A stretch of DNA of 54,411 bases, taken from NCBI GenBank assembly GCA_025363715.1, contig JANYLR010000087.1, forward strand, positions 1 to 54,411. Reading direction: 5' to 3'. The notes under the pieces are model-generated. The model saw nothing but the letters and a program-made list of their open reading frames with translations. It was not told the DNA's origin and did no database searches. This document shows positions 36,471-45,041 of the stretch, piece after piece. Numbering within the stretch: position 1 is the stretch's first letter; the number at the start of each line of letters is the position of its first letter. This DNA comes from Holophagaceae bacterium (GTDB taxonomy: Bacteria; Acidobacteriota; Holophagae; Holophagales; Holophagaceae). The translations under genes and the position numbers were made by a program.

Positions 36471-36803
36471 AGCTAATCCTCGGATGGCGGCGTGTTGTTC
36501 GTATTCAACAACCCTGGAATCAAGAGGCACTGGAAGGCGAGGTCCGCAGCGGTGGGGGTGAACTTAGACTGCTCACAAATTGTGACCAGTTTGCCTTAAT
36601 CGCTAGTGAGATGAGGTTCGAAAATAATGTGTATTATTCCAAATGTGCGTGCCCACATTACCAAGCGCTATGGCCATTCCTCATTCGCACCTGTGGGTAA
36701 GCTAAAGTCACAAATTACATGAAATGAAATATTTACATTTGGGTGAAGCAAGTGCATCTGGAATATGACGGCACATGTCGCTCGCCCCTTGAGATTTCGA
36801 CCT
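36471..36803. other. 333-base AT-rich gap upstream of the HEPN gene
   Basis: No convincing gene. It holds the HEPN gene's promoter region. A perfect palindrome TCACAAATTGTGA lies at 36573-36585 and a half copy (TCACAAATTA) near 36708, which may be a regulatory site. The base composition matches the HEPN gene and not the molybdoenzyme genes beyond. Confidence 0.5.
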
Positions 36804-38900
36804 TCAGGCCTTCAGCGCCTCCTTCACCCGCTCCGGCGTCATGGGCAGCTGCAGCAGCCGGATGCCCACGGCATCGTGGATGGCGTTGGCGATGAGGGCG
36901 CCCATCACCACGATGGCGGGTTCCCCACCGCCCTGGGCCGGCAGATCCGGGTTGTCGATGAGAATGGTCTGGATCTTCGGAACCTGGGCGAACCGGGGGA
37001 TCTGGTAGGTGTCGAAGTTTTCGTCCAGCACCTTTCCGTTCTTGAAGCGGACCTCCTCGGAAAGGGCATAACCCAGGCCCATGGTGACGCAGCCCTCCAC
37101 CTGCTGGCGGGCGCCATCGGGGTTCACCACCACCCCCATGTCCTGGGCCACCACCACGCGCTTGACCTTCACCTGTCCGGTCTTCCGGTCCACGGCCACC
37201 TCGGCCATAGCCGCCACCAGGGTGTCCCGATGATCCGCACAGGCCACACCGAAGCCCCGGCCGCTGGGACCGGCTTTGGGCGTCCAGCCGAAGGCCTTCG
37301 CAGCGACCTGGAGCACGCCGATCATGCGGGGGTTCTTGAGGTGCTTCAGCCGGAACTCCATGGGATCCATCTTGGCCAGGGCCGCCAGGGCGTCCATGTG
37401 GGATTCGCTGGCATGGACATTGGTATTGGCGGCGGGGGCCCGCCAGGCGCCGATGGCGAAGGGATGTAGCCCGGGTGGGTTGCCACCCATCCAGCCACCG
37501 GAAGATTGGATTAGCTGGTGGGGGAGGTCGTAGACCGACTGGGCCTCCTGGTCGCCGGCGGCGTAGACGTGATGCTCCCAGAAGGCGACCCGACCGTCCT
37601 TGTCCAGGCCAGCGCGGAGCTTCACCACGGCCGCCGGGCGGAAGGTGTCCAGGAAGAACTCCTCCTGGCGGCTCCAAGTCACCTGCACAGGAACCCCCGC
37701 CAGTTTGGCCAGGCGCGCCGCCTCCAGGGCCGGGGGGCAGCCGCCCTTGCCGCCGAAGCCACCGCCCAGGTAGGGCGTGATGACGCGGACCTCTTTGGGC
37801 TTCAATCCCAGGGCCTGGACCAGCTGCCCCTTCAGCAGGAAGGGGGCCTGGGTGGAGGCCCAGACCGTCATCCTTCCCTTGTCCCACTGGGCCACGGCGG
37901 TGTGGGGTTCCATGGGCGCGTGGGCCACGTAGCCATTCAGGTAGGTGGCGTCCAGACGCCGCACCGCCAGGGCCTCTCCCACCGGGAGGGAACCCTTGGC
38001 CGCCAGCTCTCGGGCGGGCGGCGCGACCTTCAGCAGGTGCTCGAAGATGCTCTTGTCATCCACGGTGGAGGGCGAAGGCTGGTACGTAGCCTTGACCCGG
38101 CCCAGGGCCTCCCGGGCCCCGTCGGGCCGGGCATGCAGGACCGCCACCAGATCGCCATCTCGGAGGACGCGCACGCCCGGAAGCTTCTCTGCATCCGACG
38201 TGTCCACGGACAGGAGCTTCGCGCCATGGGCAGGGGGCCGCAGGAGGCAGGCCTGGAGGGTGCCGGCGGGCAGGATGTCCGCCGCGAACTTGGCCGTGCC
38301 GGTGACCTTGGCGCGGCCATCCTTGCGGGGGGCGTCCTTGCCGACCTGGGTGAACTGAGACACGGGCTTCACCTTCACATCTGCAAGGTGCTTCTCGATC
38401 CGTTGGCCCTGAACCAGCTCGCCGTAGCCCACGCGGCGGGTGGGGGCGCCCGTCACGGACACGATGCCGGCCTGCACCTGCAGGCGCTCCACGGGCGCGC
38501 CCAGCCGCTCTGCGGCCAGTTGCAGGAGCACGGCCCGGGCCTCGGCCGCGGCGCCCCGCAGCACCGGGCCGAACTGCCAGACACTCAGGGAGCCCCAGGT
38601 GCCCTGGTCCCAGGGGCAGAGATCCGTGTCGCCCATGAGCATGTCCACCCGCTCCAGGGGCACATCCAGCTCTTCGGCCGCCAGCATGGCCAGGGCCGTC
38701 ATGGCGCCCTGGCCCATCTCGATCTTGCCCACGAAGCAGCCCACGCGGCCGTCCGGGCCGATGCGGAGGTAGGCGTTGAAGTCCTTGGGGTAGCCGGGCC
38801 GCTCCGCGGGCTTTTCGGGCTCCTGGAAGGAAGCCGACAGCGGGAAGGTCACGAACAGACCGAAGGCTCCCGTGGCCTTGAGGAAGTCGCGCCGGTTCAT
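36804..38900 (-). CDS. iorB: molybdenum-cofactor large subunit, isoquinoline 1-oxidoreductase/aldehyde-oxidase type
   Basis: A 698-residue subunit of a xanthine-oxidase-family hydroxylase. The N-terminus MNRRDFLKATGAFGLFV is a twin-arginine signal, so the complex is exported folded. Molybdopterin-binding stretches include GKIEMGQGAMTALAMLAAEELDV, GTWGSLSVWQFGPVLRG, TPYLGGGFGGKGG, GAWRAPAANTNVHASESHMDALA and GQVKVKRVVVAQDMGVVVNPDGARQQVEG. The C-terminal GGEPAIVVMGALIANAIHDAVG fits the catalytic Glu region. The substrate cannot be told. The start has GGAGGTG upstream and overlaps the small-subunit stop as ATGA. No FAD subunit or cytochrome is present, as in the two-subunit IorAB type. Confidence 0.9.
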   Translation of the reverse strand: MNRRDFLKATGAFGLFVTFPLSASFQEPEKPAERPGYPKDFNAYLRIGPDGRVGCFVGKIEMGQGAMTALAMLAAEELDVPLERVDMLMGDTDLCPWDQGTWGSLSVWQFGPVLRGAAAEARAVLLQLAAERLGAPVERLQVQAGIVSVTGAPTRRVGYGELVQGQRIEKHLADVKVKPVSQFTQVGKDAPRKDGRAKVTGTAKFAADILPAGTLQACLLRPPAHGAKLLSVDTSDAEKLPGVRVLRDGDLVAVLHARPDGAREALGRVKATYQPSPSTVDDKSIFEHLLKVAPPARELAAKGSLPVGEALAVRRLDATYLNGYVAHAPMEPHTAVAQWDKGRMTVWASTQAPFLLKGQLVQALGLKPKEVRVITPYLGGGFGGKGGCPPALEAARLAKLAGVPVQVTWSRQEEFFLDTFRPAAVVKLRAGLDKDGRVAFWEHHVYAAGDQEAQSVYDLPHQLIQSSGGWMGGNPPGLHPFAIGAWRAPAANTNVHASESHMDALAALAKMDPMEFRLKHLKNPRMIGVLQVAAKAFGWTPKAGPSGRGFGVACADHRDTLVAAMAEVAVDRKTGQVKVKRVVVAQDMGVVVNPDGARQQVEGCVTMGLGYALSEEVRFKNGKVLDENFDTYQIPRFAQVPKIQTILIDNPDLPAQGGGEPAIVVMGALIANAIHDAVGIRLLQLPMTPERVKEALKA

Positions 38901-39370
38901 CGGGCACCTCCCTTCCCGGCGGCGGCTTCGACGGCGGCCAGGATCCGCACGTGGGCCCCACAGCGGCAGAGGTTCCCATCCAGGGCCTCGGCCACCCGCT
39001 GGCGGTCCGGCTTCGGCGTCTTCTGCAGCAGGGCCACGGTGCTGAGGATCATGCCCGGTGTGCAGAACCCGCACTGGTAGGCACCGTGGGACAGGAAGGC
39101 CTCCTGCACGGGATGGAGGGCCCCATCGAGCTCCAGTCCCTCGATGGTCGTCACCGCCTTGCCCGCGACGGCGGAAAGGGGCGTCGAGCAGGAGCGCACG
39201 GCTTCCCCATCCACCAGCACCGTGCAGGCGCCGCAAAGGCCCTCGCCACAGCCGATCTTGGTGCCTGTAAGCCCCAGGTCGCCGCGCAGGACGTAGGCCA
39301 GCATGCGGGTGCCATCGGCTTCAATGGACACCTTTCGGCCATTCAGGTTGAACGAAACGGTCTTGGCCAT
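38897..39370 (-). CDS. iorA: 2Fe-2S small subunit of the molybdoenzyme
   Basis: A 157-residue electron-transfer subunit with two [2Fe-2S] clusters. The plant-ferredoxin-type cluster is bound by Cys41, 46, 49 and 61 (GCGEGLCGACTVLVDGEAVRSC). The helical domain binds the second through Cys100, 103, 135 and 137 (QCGFCTPGM and NLCRCG). It has no signal and would ride out with the Tat-tagged large subunit. It is first of the pair and is translationally coupled by ATGA. Confidence 0.95.
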   Translation of the reverse strand: MAKTVSFNLNGRKVSIEADGTRMLAYVLRGDLGLTGTKIGCGEGLCGACTVLVDGEAVRSCSTPLSAVAGKAVTTIEGLELDGALHPVQEAFLSHGAYQCGFCTPGMILSTVALLQKTPKPDRQRVAEALDGNLCRCGAHVRILAAVEAAAGKGGAR

Positions 39371-39725
39371 GGTTGATGCCTCCCAGTTCCTGCTTGTCCG
39401 CGGGGTGGATCCGGCGGGCCCCCAGGACCCTTAGGCCCACCCTCAGGCGGTCCCAGCATTCTCCTCCCAGGCGCAAGGTGCGAAAGGAAGGGAGCGGTTT
39501 GTCAGGGCTTATCGTTTCATTACTGCCATTTCAAGGCGGTGCCTAGTGGAGATACCGCCGCCTTCGACGATCGCTGCCAAGCCCATTGGCCACAGATGGG
39601 AGGACTTCATAAGATCGATCGAAGAATCGCAGCAACCTCGATTTCTTCTCAACCTTTTCCTTGCTGTGCCGATACTAATTAATTGGAGGCAAGGACGCTT
39701 CCTGCGGTGCATCAAGGAGGATGCT
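39371..39725. other. 355-base divergent gap between iorA and the small gene at 39726
   Basis: It must contain the promoters of both neighbours. An AT-rich stretch near 39675-39695 (TACTAATTAATTGG) is the likeliest -10 area for the plus-strand gene. I see no RNA gene or clear riboswitch. Confidence 0.45.
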
Positions 39726-39986
39726 ATGAGTGGGATTTCAAGTGTTTCACCTGTCGTCGCCACATCTGTCACGGCCTCGATAAGGCCAGTCGCTCCCAAG
39801 GCCCGGCCTGCTAGGCCCGAAACAGCCATGCAGGAAGCGATGGAGCCCCTGCCCGAAACGAAAGCTGAAGCCGCGCAGGGTGATCAGCAGGCCATCCACA
39901 GGCTGGTTGCAATCATGGATTCCACTGTCACGCAGGAATTCGACAAGGTGGCCGCCACCGCTGGGGGCATCGACCTGCAGGCGTAG
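39726..39986 (+). CDS. small protein of unknown function
   Basis: An 86-residue protein that I do not recognise. It is Ala/Pro/Val-rich at the start (SPVVATSVTASIRPVAPKARPARPE) and ends with a short helical part (QQAIHRLVAIMDSTVTQEFDKVAATAGG). There is no signal peptide or membrane helix. It is believable as a gene because a perfect AAGGAGG lies 6 bases before the ATG. It ends 3 bases from the lolD stop (convergent). Confidence 0.65.
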   Translation: MSGISSVSPVVATSVTASIRPVAPKARPARPETAMQEAMEPLPETKAEAAQGDQQAIHRLVAIMDSTVTQEFDKVAATAGGIDLQA

Positions 39987-39989
39987 GCA

Positions 39990-40640
39990 TCATGCCAACC
40001 GCACGGTCCGCATGCAGCGCTCGGCCAGGCCGGGGTTGTGGGTGACCAGCAGTGTGGTGGGGCGCAGCTCGGTGTGGAGGCCCAGCAGGAAGCCGAAGAC
40101 CTCTTCCGCCGTGGCGGGATCGAGGTTGCCGGTGGGTTCGTCCAGGAGCCAGAGGGCGGGCTTGCGCACCAGGGCCCGCACAAGGCCCACCCGTGCGGCC
40201 TCTCCGCCAGAAAGCTGACCGGGCAGCCGCTCGCCGAGGTGCCCCAGGCCCACGGTGGCCAGCAGCTGTTCGATCCAGGACTCGGCTCCGGGGGACTCGT
40301 CGCCGTCGATGAGGAGGGGCATGCGCAGGTTCTCTCGCACCGTGAACTCGGGCAGCAGGTGGGGCTGCTGGAAGGCCAAGCCCACCGAGCGGCGCCGGTA
40401 GAGGGCCCGGGCCTCGGAGCCCACGGGCACCGGTTCTCTGCCGACCGAGATGCCGCCGCTTTCCCAGTGGTCCAGGCCAGCGACACAGTTCAACAGGGTG
40501 GTCTTCCCCACGCCGGACACGCCCACGATGGCGCAGAGGCTGCCGGCTTCAACCTCGAGCGAGAACCCATCGAACACGGGATGGGCGTTGCCGGGGTAGG
40601 TCTTGTGCAGGCCGGCGATGGAGAGGGGTTGTCCGATCAT
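39990..40640 (-). CDS. lolD: lipoprotein-releasing ABC transporter ATPase LolD
   Basis: A 216-residue ATPase powering release of lipoproteins from the inner membrane to LolA. Walker A is VGVSGVGKTTLLNCVAGLD, the Q-loop AFQQPHLLPEFTVREN, the signature LSGGEAARVGLVRALV, Walker B LWLLDEPTGNLD, and the switch His is in LLVTHNP. The start overlaps the lolC stop as ATGA, showing coupling. The many lipoproteins in this window are its expected cargo. Confidence 0.9.
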   Translation of the reverse strand: MIGQPLSIAGLHKTYPGNAHPVFDGFSLEVEAGSLCAIVGVSGVGKTTLLNCVAGLDHWESGGISVGREPVPVGSEARALYRRRSVGLAFQQPHLLPEFTVRENLRMPLLIDGDESPGAESWIEQLLATVGLGHLGERLPGQLSGGEAARVGLVRALVRKPALWLLDEPTGNLDPATAEEVFGFLLGLHTELRPTTLLVTHNPGLAERCMRTVRLA

Positions 40641-41863
40641 TCCGCCCTCAGCGCATCGACGGGATCCAGGGCGGCGGCCTTCTTCGCGGGGTACCGCGCG
40701 GCCAGCCAGGACACCATCAGGGGAAAGACGGCCACCAGCAGGATGTCCGTCACCTTGAGGCGGAAGGGCATGTAGGTGATGAAGTCGTAGACGGCGGCGG
40801 GCAGTTTGAGCAGCTTGTAGTGATCGAGGATCCAGCACAGGGGCACGCTGATGCCCAGGCCCCAGGCCGTGCCCACGGCGCCGATGCGCAGGCCCTGCAG
40901 CTCGAAGAGGCGCTGGATCTGCCGGGGTGTGGCGCCCAGGGCCAGCAGCACGCCGAGGTCCCGGCGCTTCTCGGTCACCAGCAGCACCAGCGAGGCCACG
41001 ATGTTGAAGGCAGCCACCAGCACGATGAGGCTGAGGATGGCGGCGAAGGCCCATTTCTCCACCATGAGCGCCGCGAAGAGGGCCTTGTTGGATTCGCGCA
41101 GGTCCGTGGCCTGGTAGGCAGGGCCCAGGGCCTCCAGGACCCGGGGTTTCACCTCGGCGATGGCGTCAATGCCCTTGGCGCGCACCTCAATCATTTCGGC
41201 CCGGCCCTCGGACCGGGCCATGCGCATGGCATCTCCCAGATGGATGAAGGCCCAGGCCTTGTCATACTCGGAGCTGTGGCTGTGGAAGGTGCCGGCCACC
41301 CGGAAGGCGGCCACCTTGGGCTGCTGGCCACCCAGGCCCAGCTCTAGGCGGAAGAAGGCCAGGGCCACAGTGTCGCCGACCTTGAGGCTGAGGCGCTGGG
41401 CCAGCTCTTTGCCCAGGATGATCTCGCCTTCTTTCAGCCGCTCGATGGGAGCGGGCCGCATGGAATCGAAGATGCTGGAGGTACTGTGGGCGGTGCCGGG
41501 ATCCACGGCCTTCACCACGACGGCTTCCGGTGGCATGTCGCTATCTGGACGGCGCAGCAGGCCCTTCTCCAGGCGGATGGGGGAGGCCCCCTGCACACCG
41601 GAAACCGCGCGAATGGTCTTGAGGGCGCCTTCGGTGCCCGGGATGTCACCCGCCAGGTGGAACACCGTGAAGTGGGCTGTGGCGCTGAACAGCGTGGCCT
41701 GGATTTCTTCCCGGAAGCCGTTCATCACCGCGAGGGTCACCACCATGGCGAAGACCCCCAGGGCCGTGCCGCCCCGGGCGAAGCGCACCATGATCCGCAC
41801 GAAGGCCCCCTTGCGGTGGGTCTTCAGGTAGCGGTCGGCGACGGTGCGTTCGAACAAGGGCAT
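40637..41863 (-). CDS. lolC: lipoprotein-releasing permease LolC/LolE type
   Basis: A 408-residue inner-membrane permease. One N-terminal membrane helix (about 30-48), a large periplasmic domain (about 50-265) and three C-terminal helices (FAAILSLIVLVAAFNIVASLVLLV, about 340-360, and near 375-395) give the LolCE/MacB layout. The cytoplasmic coupling region ITEKRRDLGVLLALGATP-like segment reads TEKRRDLGVLLALGATPRQI. A single permease with LolD suggests a homodimer (LolF-like) system instead of LolC plus LolE. Confidence 0.92.
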   Translation of the reverse strand: MPLFERTVADRYLKTHRKGAFVRIMVRFARGGTALGVFAMVVTLAVMNGFREEIQATLFSATAHFTVFHLAGDIPGTEGALKTIRAVSGVQGASPIRLEKGLLRRPDSDMPPEAVVVKAVDPGTAHSTSSIFDSMRPAPIERLKEGEIILGKELAQRLSLKVGDTVALAFFRLELGLGGQQPKVAAFRVAGTFHSHSSEYDKAWAFIHLGDAMRMARSEGRAEMIEVRAKGIDAIAEVKPRVLEALGPAYQATDLRESNKALFAALMVEKWAFAAILSLIVLVAAFNIVASLVLLVTEKRRDLGVLLALGATPRQIQRLFELQGLRIGAVGTAWGLGISVPLCWILDHYKLLKLPAAVYDFITYMPFRLKVTDILLVAVFPLMVSWLAARYPAKKAAALDPVDALRAE

Positions 41864-41887
41864 GGCACCAGGGTAGCCTGCCCGGTG

Positions 41888-43213
41888 CTACGCGAGGCCC
41901 AGGTGCTCTTCGACCATGTGCAGGAAATCCTGATCCAGCTCGTAGGGCTTCACGATGATCTGGGCGACGCCCGACTCCTGAGCGCCCAGCACCAGCTCGG
42001 CATCCACGGAGGCTTCGGCCAGCAGCACGGGAGCCTCCAGGCGCTGGCGCACCAGGGAGGCCAGGGCCAGCCCCTGAAGCTCGGCCACGCCGCCATCCAC
42101 GAAGACCAGCTGGACCTCGTCCAGGTGGGCCAGCAGCTCGGTCAGGGTCGCCGCCACTCGCACCCGGCCGTAGCCATCGTTGGTCAGGAAGGCCGCCAGG
42201 GTCTCTCGGTCCGAACCTTCGGGCATGGCCAGGAGAATGCCCCGGGAGCGCTTCTTCACCCGAAGCAAGGCGGAGCCGCGGGAGTTCGCCTCGGGTGCTT
42301 CCGGCACGGTAGTGGCGGCCGGAGCCGGCATCGGTTCGGGATCAAGCTGTGGTTCTGGGGCGGCGGCTGCCGGCACCACCGGGGGAGTGGGCGGGGGCTC
42401 GAGCGCCTTGGGGGGTGCCGGCCGTGGCGCGGTCATTTCGATGGGGGCCTCGGCGGGGGCCTCCTTCGGTTCCTGGGGTCTGCGAGCCTTGGGCGGAACG
42501 GTGGAGGGGATAGCGCTGGCCCGGCTGGACACCAGGGACTTCACCGGTCCGAGCAGGGACTCCTTCCCGGATTCGAAGGCGATGCCGATGGTCAGTCCGC
42601 TGCCTTCTGAGGCTACGTGGGTCACGGTGCCGGCCAGTTCGATCAGGGGGCACTTGGGCAGCTTGCTGAGTTTGATCAGCATGAAGGGCTGGCCCGCCGA
42701 CACGAGGCTGGGGCCCAGGTGCATGGGGCCCTGGGTCTTCACGTTCATGGCCCGCCCAACCTTCATGCAGAAGCCTGCCTCGGAGATGTTGTCGACGGTG
42801 CCGGTGAGGCCGATGCCATCGAACAATCCCGTCAGGGCGATGGCGGTGGCACCCTCCCGCTGGTTCAGGCGGGCCCGGGGCTTCCTGCGTCGCTCGGCCA
42901 GCTCGATGCTCGCGGGCAGGTCCAGGATCATGGTGCCGGTCTTCAGCTCCTGAATCCGGGCCTTGGTTTTCAGGCGGAGGCCATCAAGGTAGAAGATGAG
43001 CCCGATGCTTTCACCTTTTTCGGCCATGACCTTGCCCTGGGTGGAGAGCGTGACCCGTTCTTCCGTGACGGCCACCAGGGAGGCCGGGATCTCGCGGCCC
43101 TTGGGGTCCAGGGTGATCACCGTCGCCCGTACCCGCTGGGCATCCTCCAGGTAGGCCAGGACCAGTTCGGATCCTTCCGAGGGCTTGGCTTTTTTCATCC
43201 CGAACATGGCCAT
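41888..43213 (-). CDS. PilZ-domain protein with degenerate receiver-like C-terminus
   Basis: A 441-residue protein. An N-terminal YcgR-like beta domain (about 15-105) is followed by a PilZ domain with RRRKPRAR (108-115) and NISEAG (142-147), the c-di-GMP-binding set. A long Pro/Ala/Glu linker (about 245-325) leads to a receiver-like fold (GILLAMPEGSDRETLAAFL, VQLVFVDGGVAEL, PVLLAEA, QIIVKPYEL). The acidic pair at the first strand is missing, so phosphorylation is doubtful although the Asp and Lys positions remain. It probably reads c-di-GMP for motility or surface functions. The exact start among several Mets is uncertain. Confidence 0.85.
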   Translation of the reverse strand: MAMFGMKKAKPSEGSELVLAYLEDAQRVRATVITLDPKGREIPASLVAVTEERVTLSTQGKVMAEKGESIGLIFYLDGLRLKTKARIQELKTGTMILDLPASIELAERRRKPRARLNQREGATAIALTGLFDGIGLTGTVDNISEAGFCMKVGRAMNVKTQGPMHLGPSLVSAGQPFMLIKLSKLPKCPLIELAGTVTHVASEGSGLTIGIAFESGKESLLGPVKSLVSSRASAIPSTVPPKARRPQEPKEAPAEAPIEMTAPRPAPPKALEPPPTPPVVPAAAAPEPQLDPEPMPAPAATTVPEAPEANSRGSALLRVKKRSRGILLAMPEGSDRETLAAFLTNDGYGRVRVAATLTELLAHLDEVQLVFVDGGVAELQGLALASLVRQRLEAPVLLAEASVDAELVLGAQESGVAQIIVKPYELDQDFLHMVEEHLGLA

Positions 43214-43294
43214 GTAGAGGGGACTCCAGGTTCACTGCATCGTCCATCTTGCCAGGGGCTTGATTATTGCCGTCGGGACAGTCAGCTTTGCGTC

Positions 43295-44485
43295 ATGGAT
43301 GAATCGCCCCTCCGCTGTCTGCTCATCGCCCGCCAGGCCCCCGGGGATCGGGATGACCTGACCCAGGACCACCTCCTGGAACTGGCAGAGCTGGCCCGGA
43401 GCTGCGGGTTTGAGGTGTACGCCAAGCGGGCCCTGAAGCGTTCCGAGATCGCCTCCAAGACCTTTTATGGGTCTGGCCAGCTGGAGGCCCTGGCAGCGGA
43501 GGTCTCCCGCCAGGGCGTCACCCACCTCATCTGCGACGACGAGCTGCGGGGCAGCCAGGTCAACGCCATCGAGAAGCTCACGGGGCTCATCTGCCTGGAC
43601 CGCACGGGCCTCATCCTCAGCATCTTCGAGCAGCGGGCCCAGAGCCGGGAGGCCAAGGCCCAGGTGGAGCTGGCCCGTTGTGAGTACGAGCTGCCCCGGC
43701 TCAAGGGTGCCTGGACCCACCTGGAGCGCCAGGGCGGAGGGGTGGGTCTGCGCGGGGGGCCCGGCGAAACCCAGATCGAGGTGGACCGGCGCATGATCCG
43801 CACCCGCATCAGCCAGCTCAAGCGGGAGCTCACCCACCTGGAGCAGGTGCGGGAAACCCAACGCCTGGGCCGCCCCAAGGGGCTGCCCAGGGTGGCGCTC
43901 GTGGGCTATACGAACGCCGGTAAGACCAGTCTACTCAAGGCCTTGACCGGAGAAGGCGAGCCCAAGGACCTGCTCTTCGCCACCCTCGACACCACCACCC
44001 GCAAGGCCTGGCTGGGCCAGGATTTCGATCCGGAAACGGGCGAGGGCGCCCTGGAGCCCAGGCACTGCCTGGTGGCTGATACGGTGGGCTTTATCCGCAA
44101 GCTGCCCCACCAGCTGGTGGCGGCCTTCCGCAGCACCCTGGGCGAGGTCCGCACGGCGGATGCCCTGCTGGTGGTGGCGGACGCGGCCCATCCGGACCTG
44201 GAGGACCACCTCAAGGTGGTGGGCGCCACCCTCCGCGAAATTGGCTGCGAACCCGAGGGCCTCGAGGCCCAGCCCAGGCTCCTGGTGCTGAACCAGGTGG
44301 ACCGGCTACACCGGCCCCAGAAGCTGGATCTGAAGAAGCGCCACCCCGGGGCGGTGCAGGCTTGCGCCACCGAGGGGCTGGGCGTGAACGAGATCCGCCT
44401 CTGGCTGCGGGAGCTGGTTCCCGGACCGGCGAAACCTCGGGAATTGGAAGCCTGGGAGCTACCCGAGTCTGTATCCGCCCAGTGA
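43295..44485 (+). CDS. hflX: ribosome-associated GTPase HflX
   Basis: A 396-residue GTPase that splits or rescues stalled ribosomes. It has the N-terminal HflX domain (TFYGSGQLEALAAEV, DRTGLILSIFEQRAQSREAKAQVELA), the GGPGETQIEVDRR motif, G1 GYTNAGKTSLLKAL, G2/G3 FATLDTTTRKAW and VADTVGFIRKLPHQLVAAFRSTL, and G4 VLNQVD. The ATG at 43295 gives the usual start. It is divergent from the PilZ gene across about 80 bases. Confidence 0.96.
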   Translation: MDESPLRCLLIARQAPGDRDDLTQDHLLELAELARSCGFEVYAKRALKRSEIASKTFYGSGQLEALAAEVSRQGVTHLICDDELRGSQVNAIEKLTGLICLDRTGLILSIFEQRAQSREAKAQVELARCEYELPRLKGAWTHLERQGGGVGLRGGPGETQIEVDRRMIRTRISQLKRELTHLEQVRETQRLGRPKGLPRVALVGYTNAGKTSLLKALTGEGEPKDLLFATLDTTTRKAWLGQDFDPETGEGALEPRHCLVADTVGFIRKLPHQLVAAFRSTLGEVRTADALLVVADAAHPDLEDHLKVVGATLREIGCEPEGLEAQPRLLVLNQVDRLHRPQKLDLKKRHPGAVQACATEGLGVNEIRLWLRELVPGPAKPRELEAWELPESVSAQ

Positions 44486-44514
44486 TCGAAACCAGCTTTT
44501 CCGTCGGAGGGGAC

Positions 44515-44556
44515 TGGACAGAAGAAGCCTGTCGCGTAATGTGTTGCTTATGCAAC
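44515..44556 (+). promoter_or_regulatory. marR promoter with operator at a likely leaderless start
   Basis: TGGACA (44515-44520), 16 bases, then TAATGT (44537-44542) forms a plausible promoter whose start point would fall at about 44550, the marR ATG. GTTGC-TTAT-GCAAC (44543-44556), a perfect palindrome of MarR type, covers that point. No ribosome-binding site precedes the ATG. Confidence 0.5.
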
Positions 44557-45029
44557 TCTCAACTTCCTGGAAAAGCGCCAGCCTCCCCCACATCATCACT
44601 GCGGTGAAAAGCCGCATGCGCCAGGTGGCCTGGCGCCGACTGGGACCCTTCGGCCTCTCGCCTCAGCAGTACCAGCTGATCATGGCCGTGGCCGAAAAGG
44701 ACGGGCGCTGCCACGGGGACCTGGCAACCTGCACATGGATGGACAAGCCGACCGCCAGCCGGATCCTCCGGACACTCCAGGATCGGGGCCTGGTACTGGC
44801 GGAACCGGATCCGAACCATCGGCGGCGGATTCTCTTCAGTCTGGGACCGCAGGCGATCGCTTTACTCAAGGACCTTCACGGCTTCCGCCAGTACATGCGG
44901 GAGGGGATGGAACAGGGCTTGGACGCTGGGGAGCGGTCGCAACTCCGGACGCTCTTGGGATCGGTCATGGACAACCTGGATCGCATGGAGGCGGAGCTGA
45001 GCGAGTCCGCTCCCGAGCAGACGAAGTAG
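44550..45029 (+). CDS. MarR-family regulator of the RND pump
   Basis: A 159-residue winged-helix regulator (LSPQQYQLIMAVAEKDGRCHGDLATCTWMDKPTASRILRTLQDRGLVLAEPDPNHRRRILFSLGP), with helical ends for dimerisation. The RND pump gene begins 12 bases downstream, so this is a local repressor-pump operon, with the operator covering its own start. A GTG 9 bases upstream is an alternative start. Confidence 0.9.
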   Translation: MQLSTSWKSASLPHIITAVKSRMRQVAWRRLGPFGLSPQQYQLIMAVAEKDGRCHGDLATCTWMDKPTASRILRTLQDRGLVLAEPDPNHRRRILFSLGPQAIALLKDLHGFRQYMREGMEQGLDAGERSQLRTLLGSVMDNLDRMEAELSESAPEQTK

Positions 45030-45041
45030 GAAGGGGCCGCC

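Noticed and set aside
34668..36803. The HEPN gene as part of a toxin-antitoxin pair or integrated island with att sites
   Set aside because: No MNT or other antitoxin gene is adjacent, and I saw no integrase, tRNA or flanking direct repeat.
37518..39080. A 520-codon plus-strand frame opposite the molybdoenzyme genes
   Set aside because: Antisense to two overlapping, well-supported genes; His/Gly-rich product with no motif.
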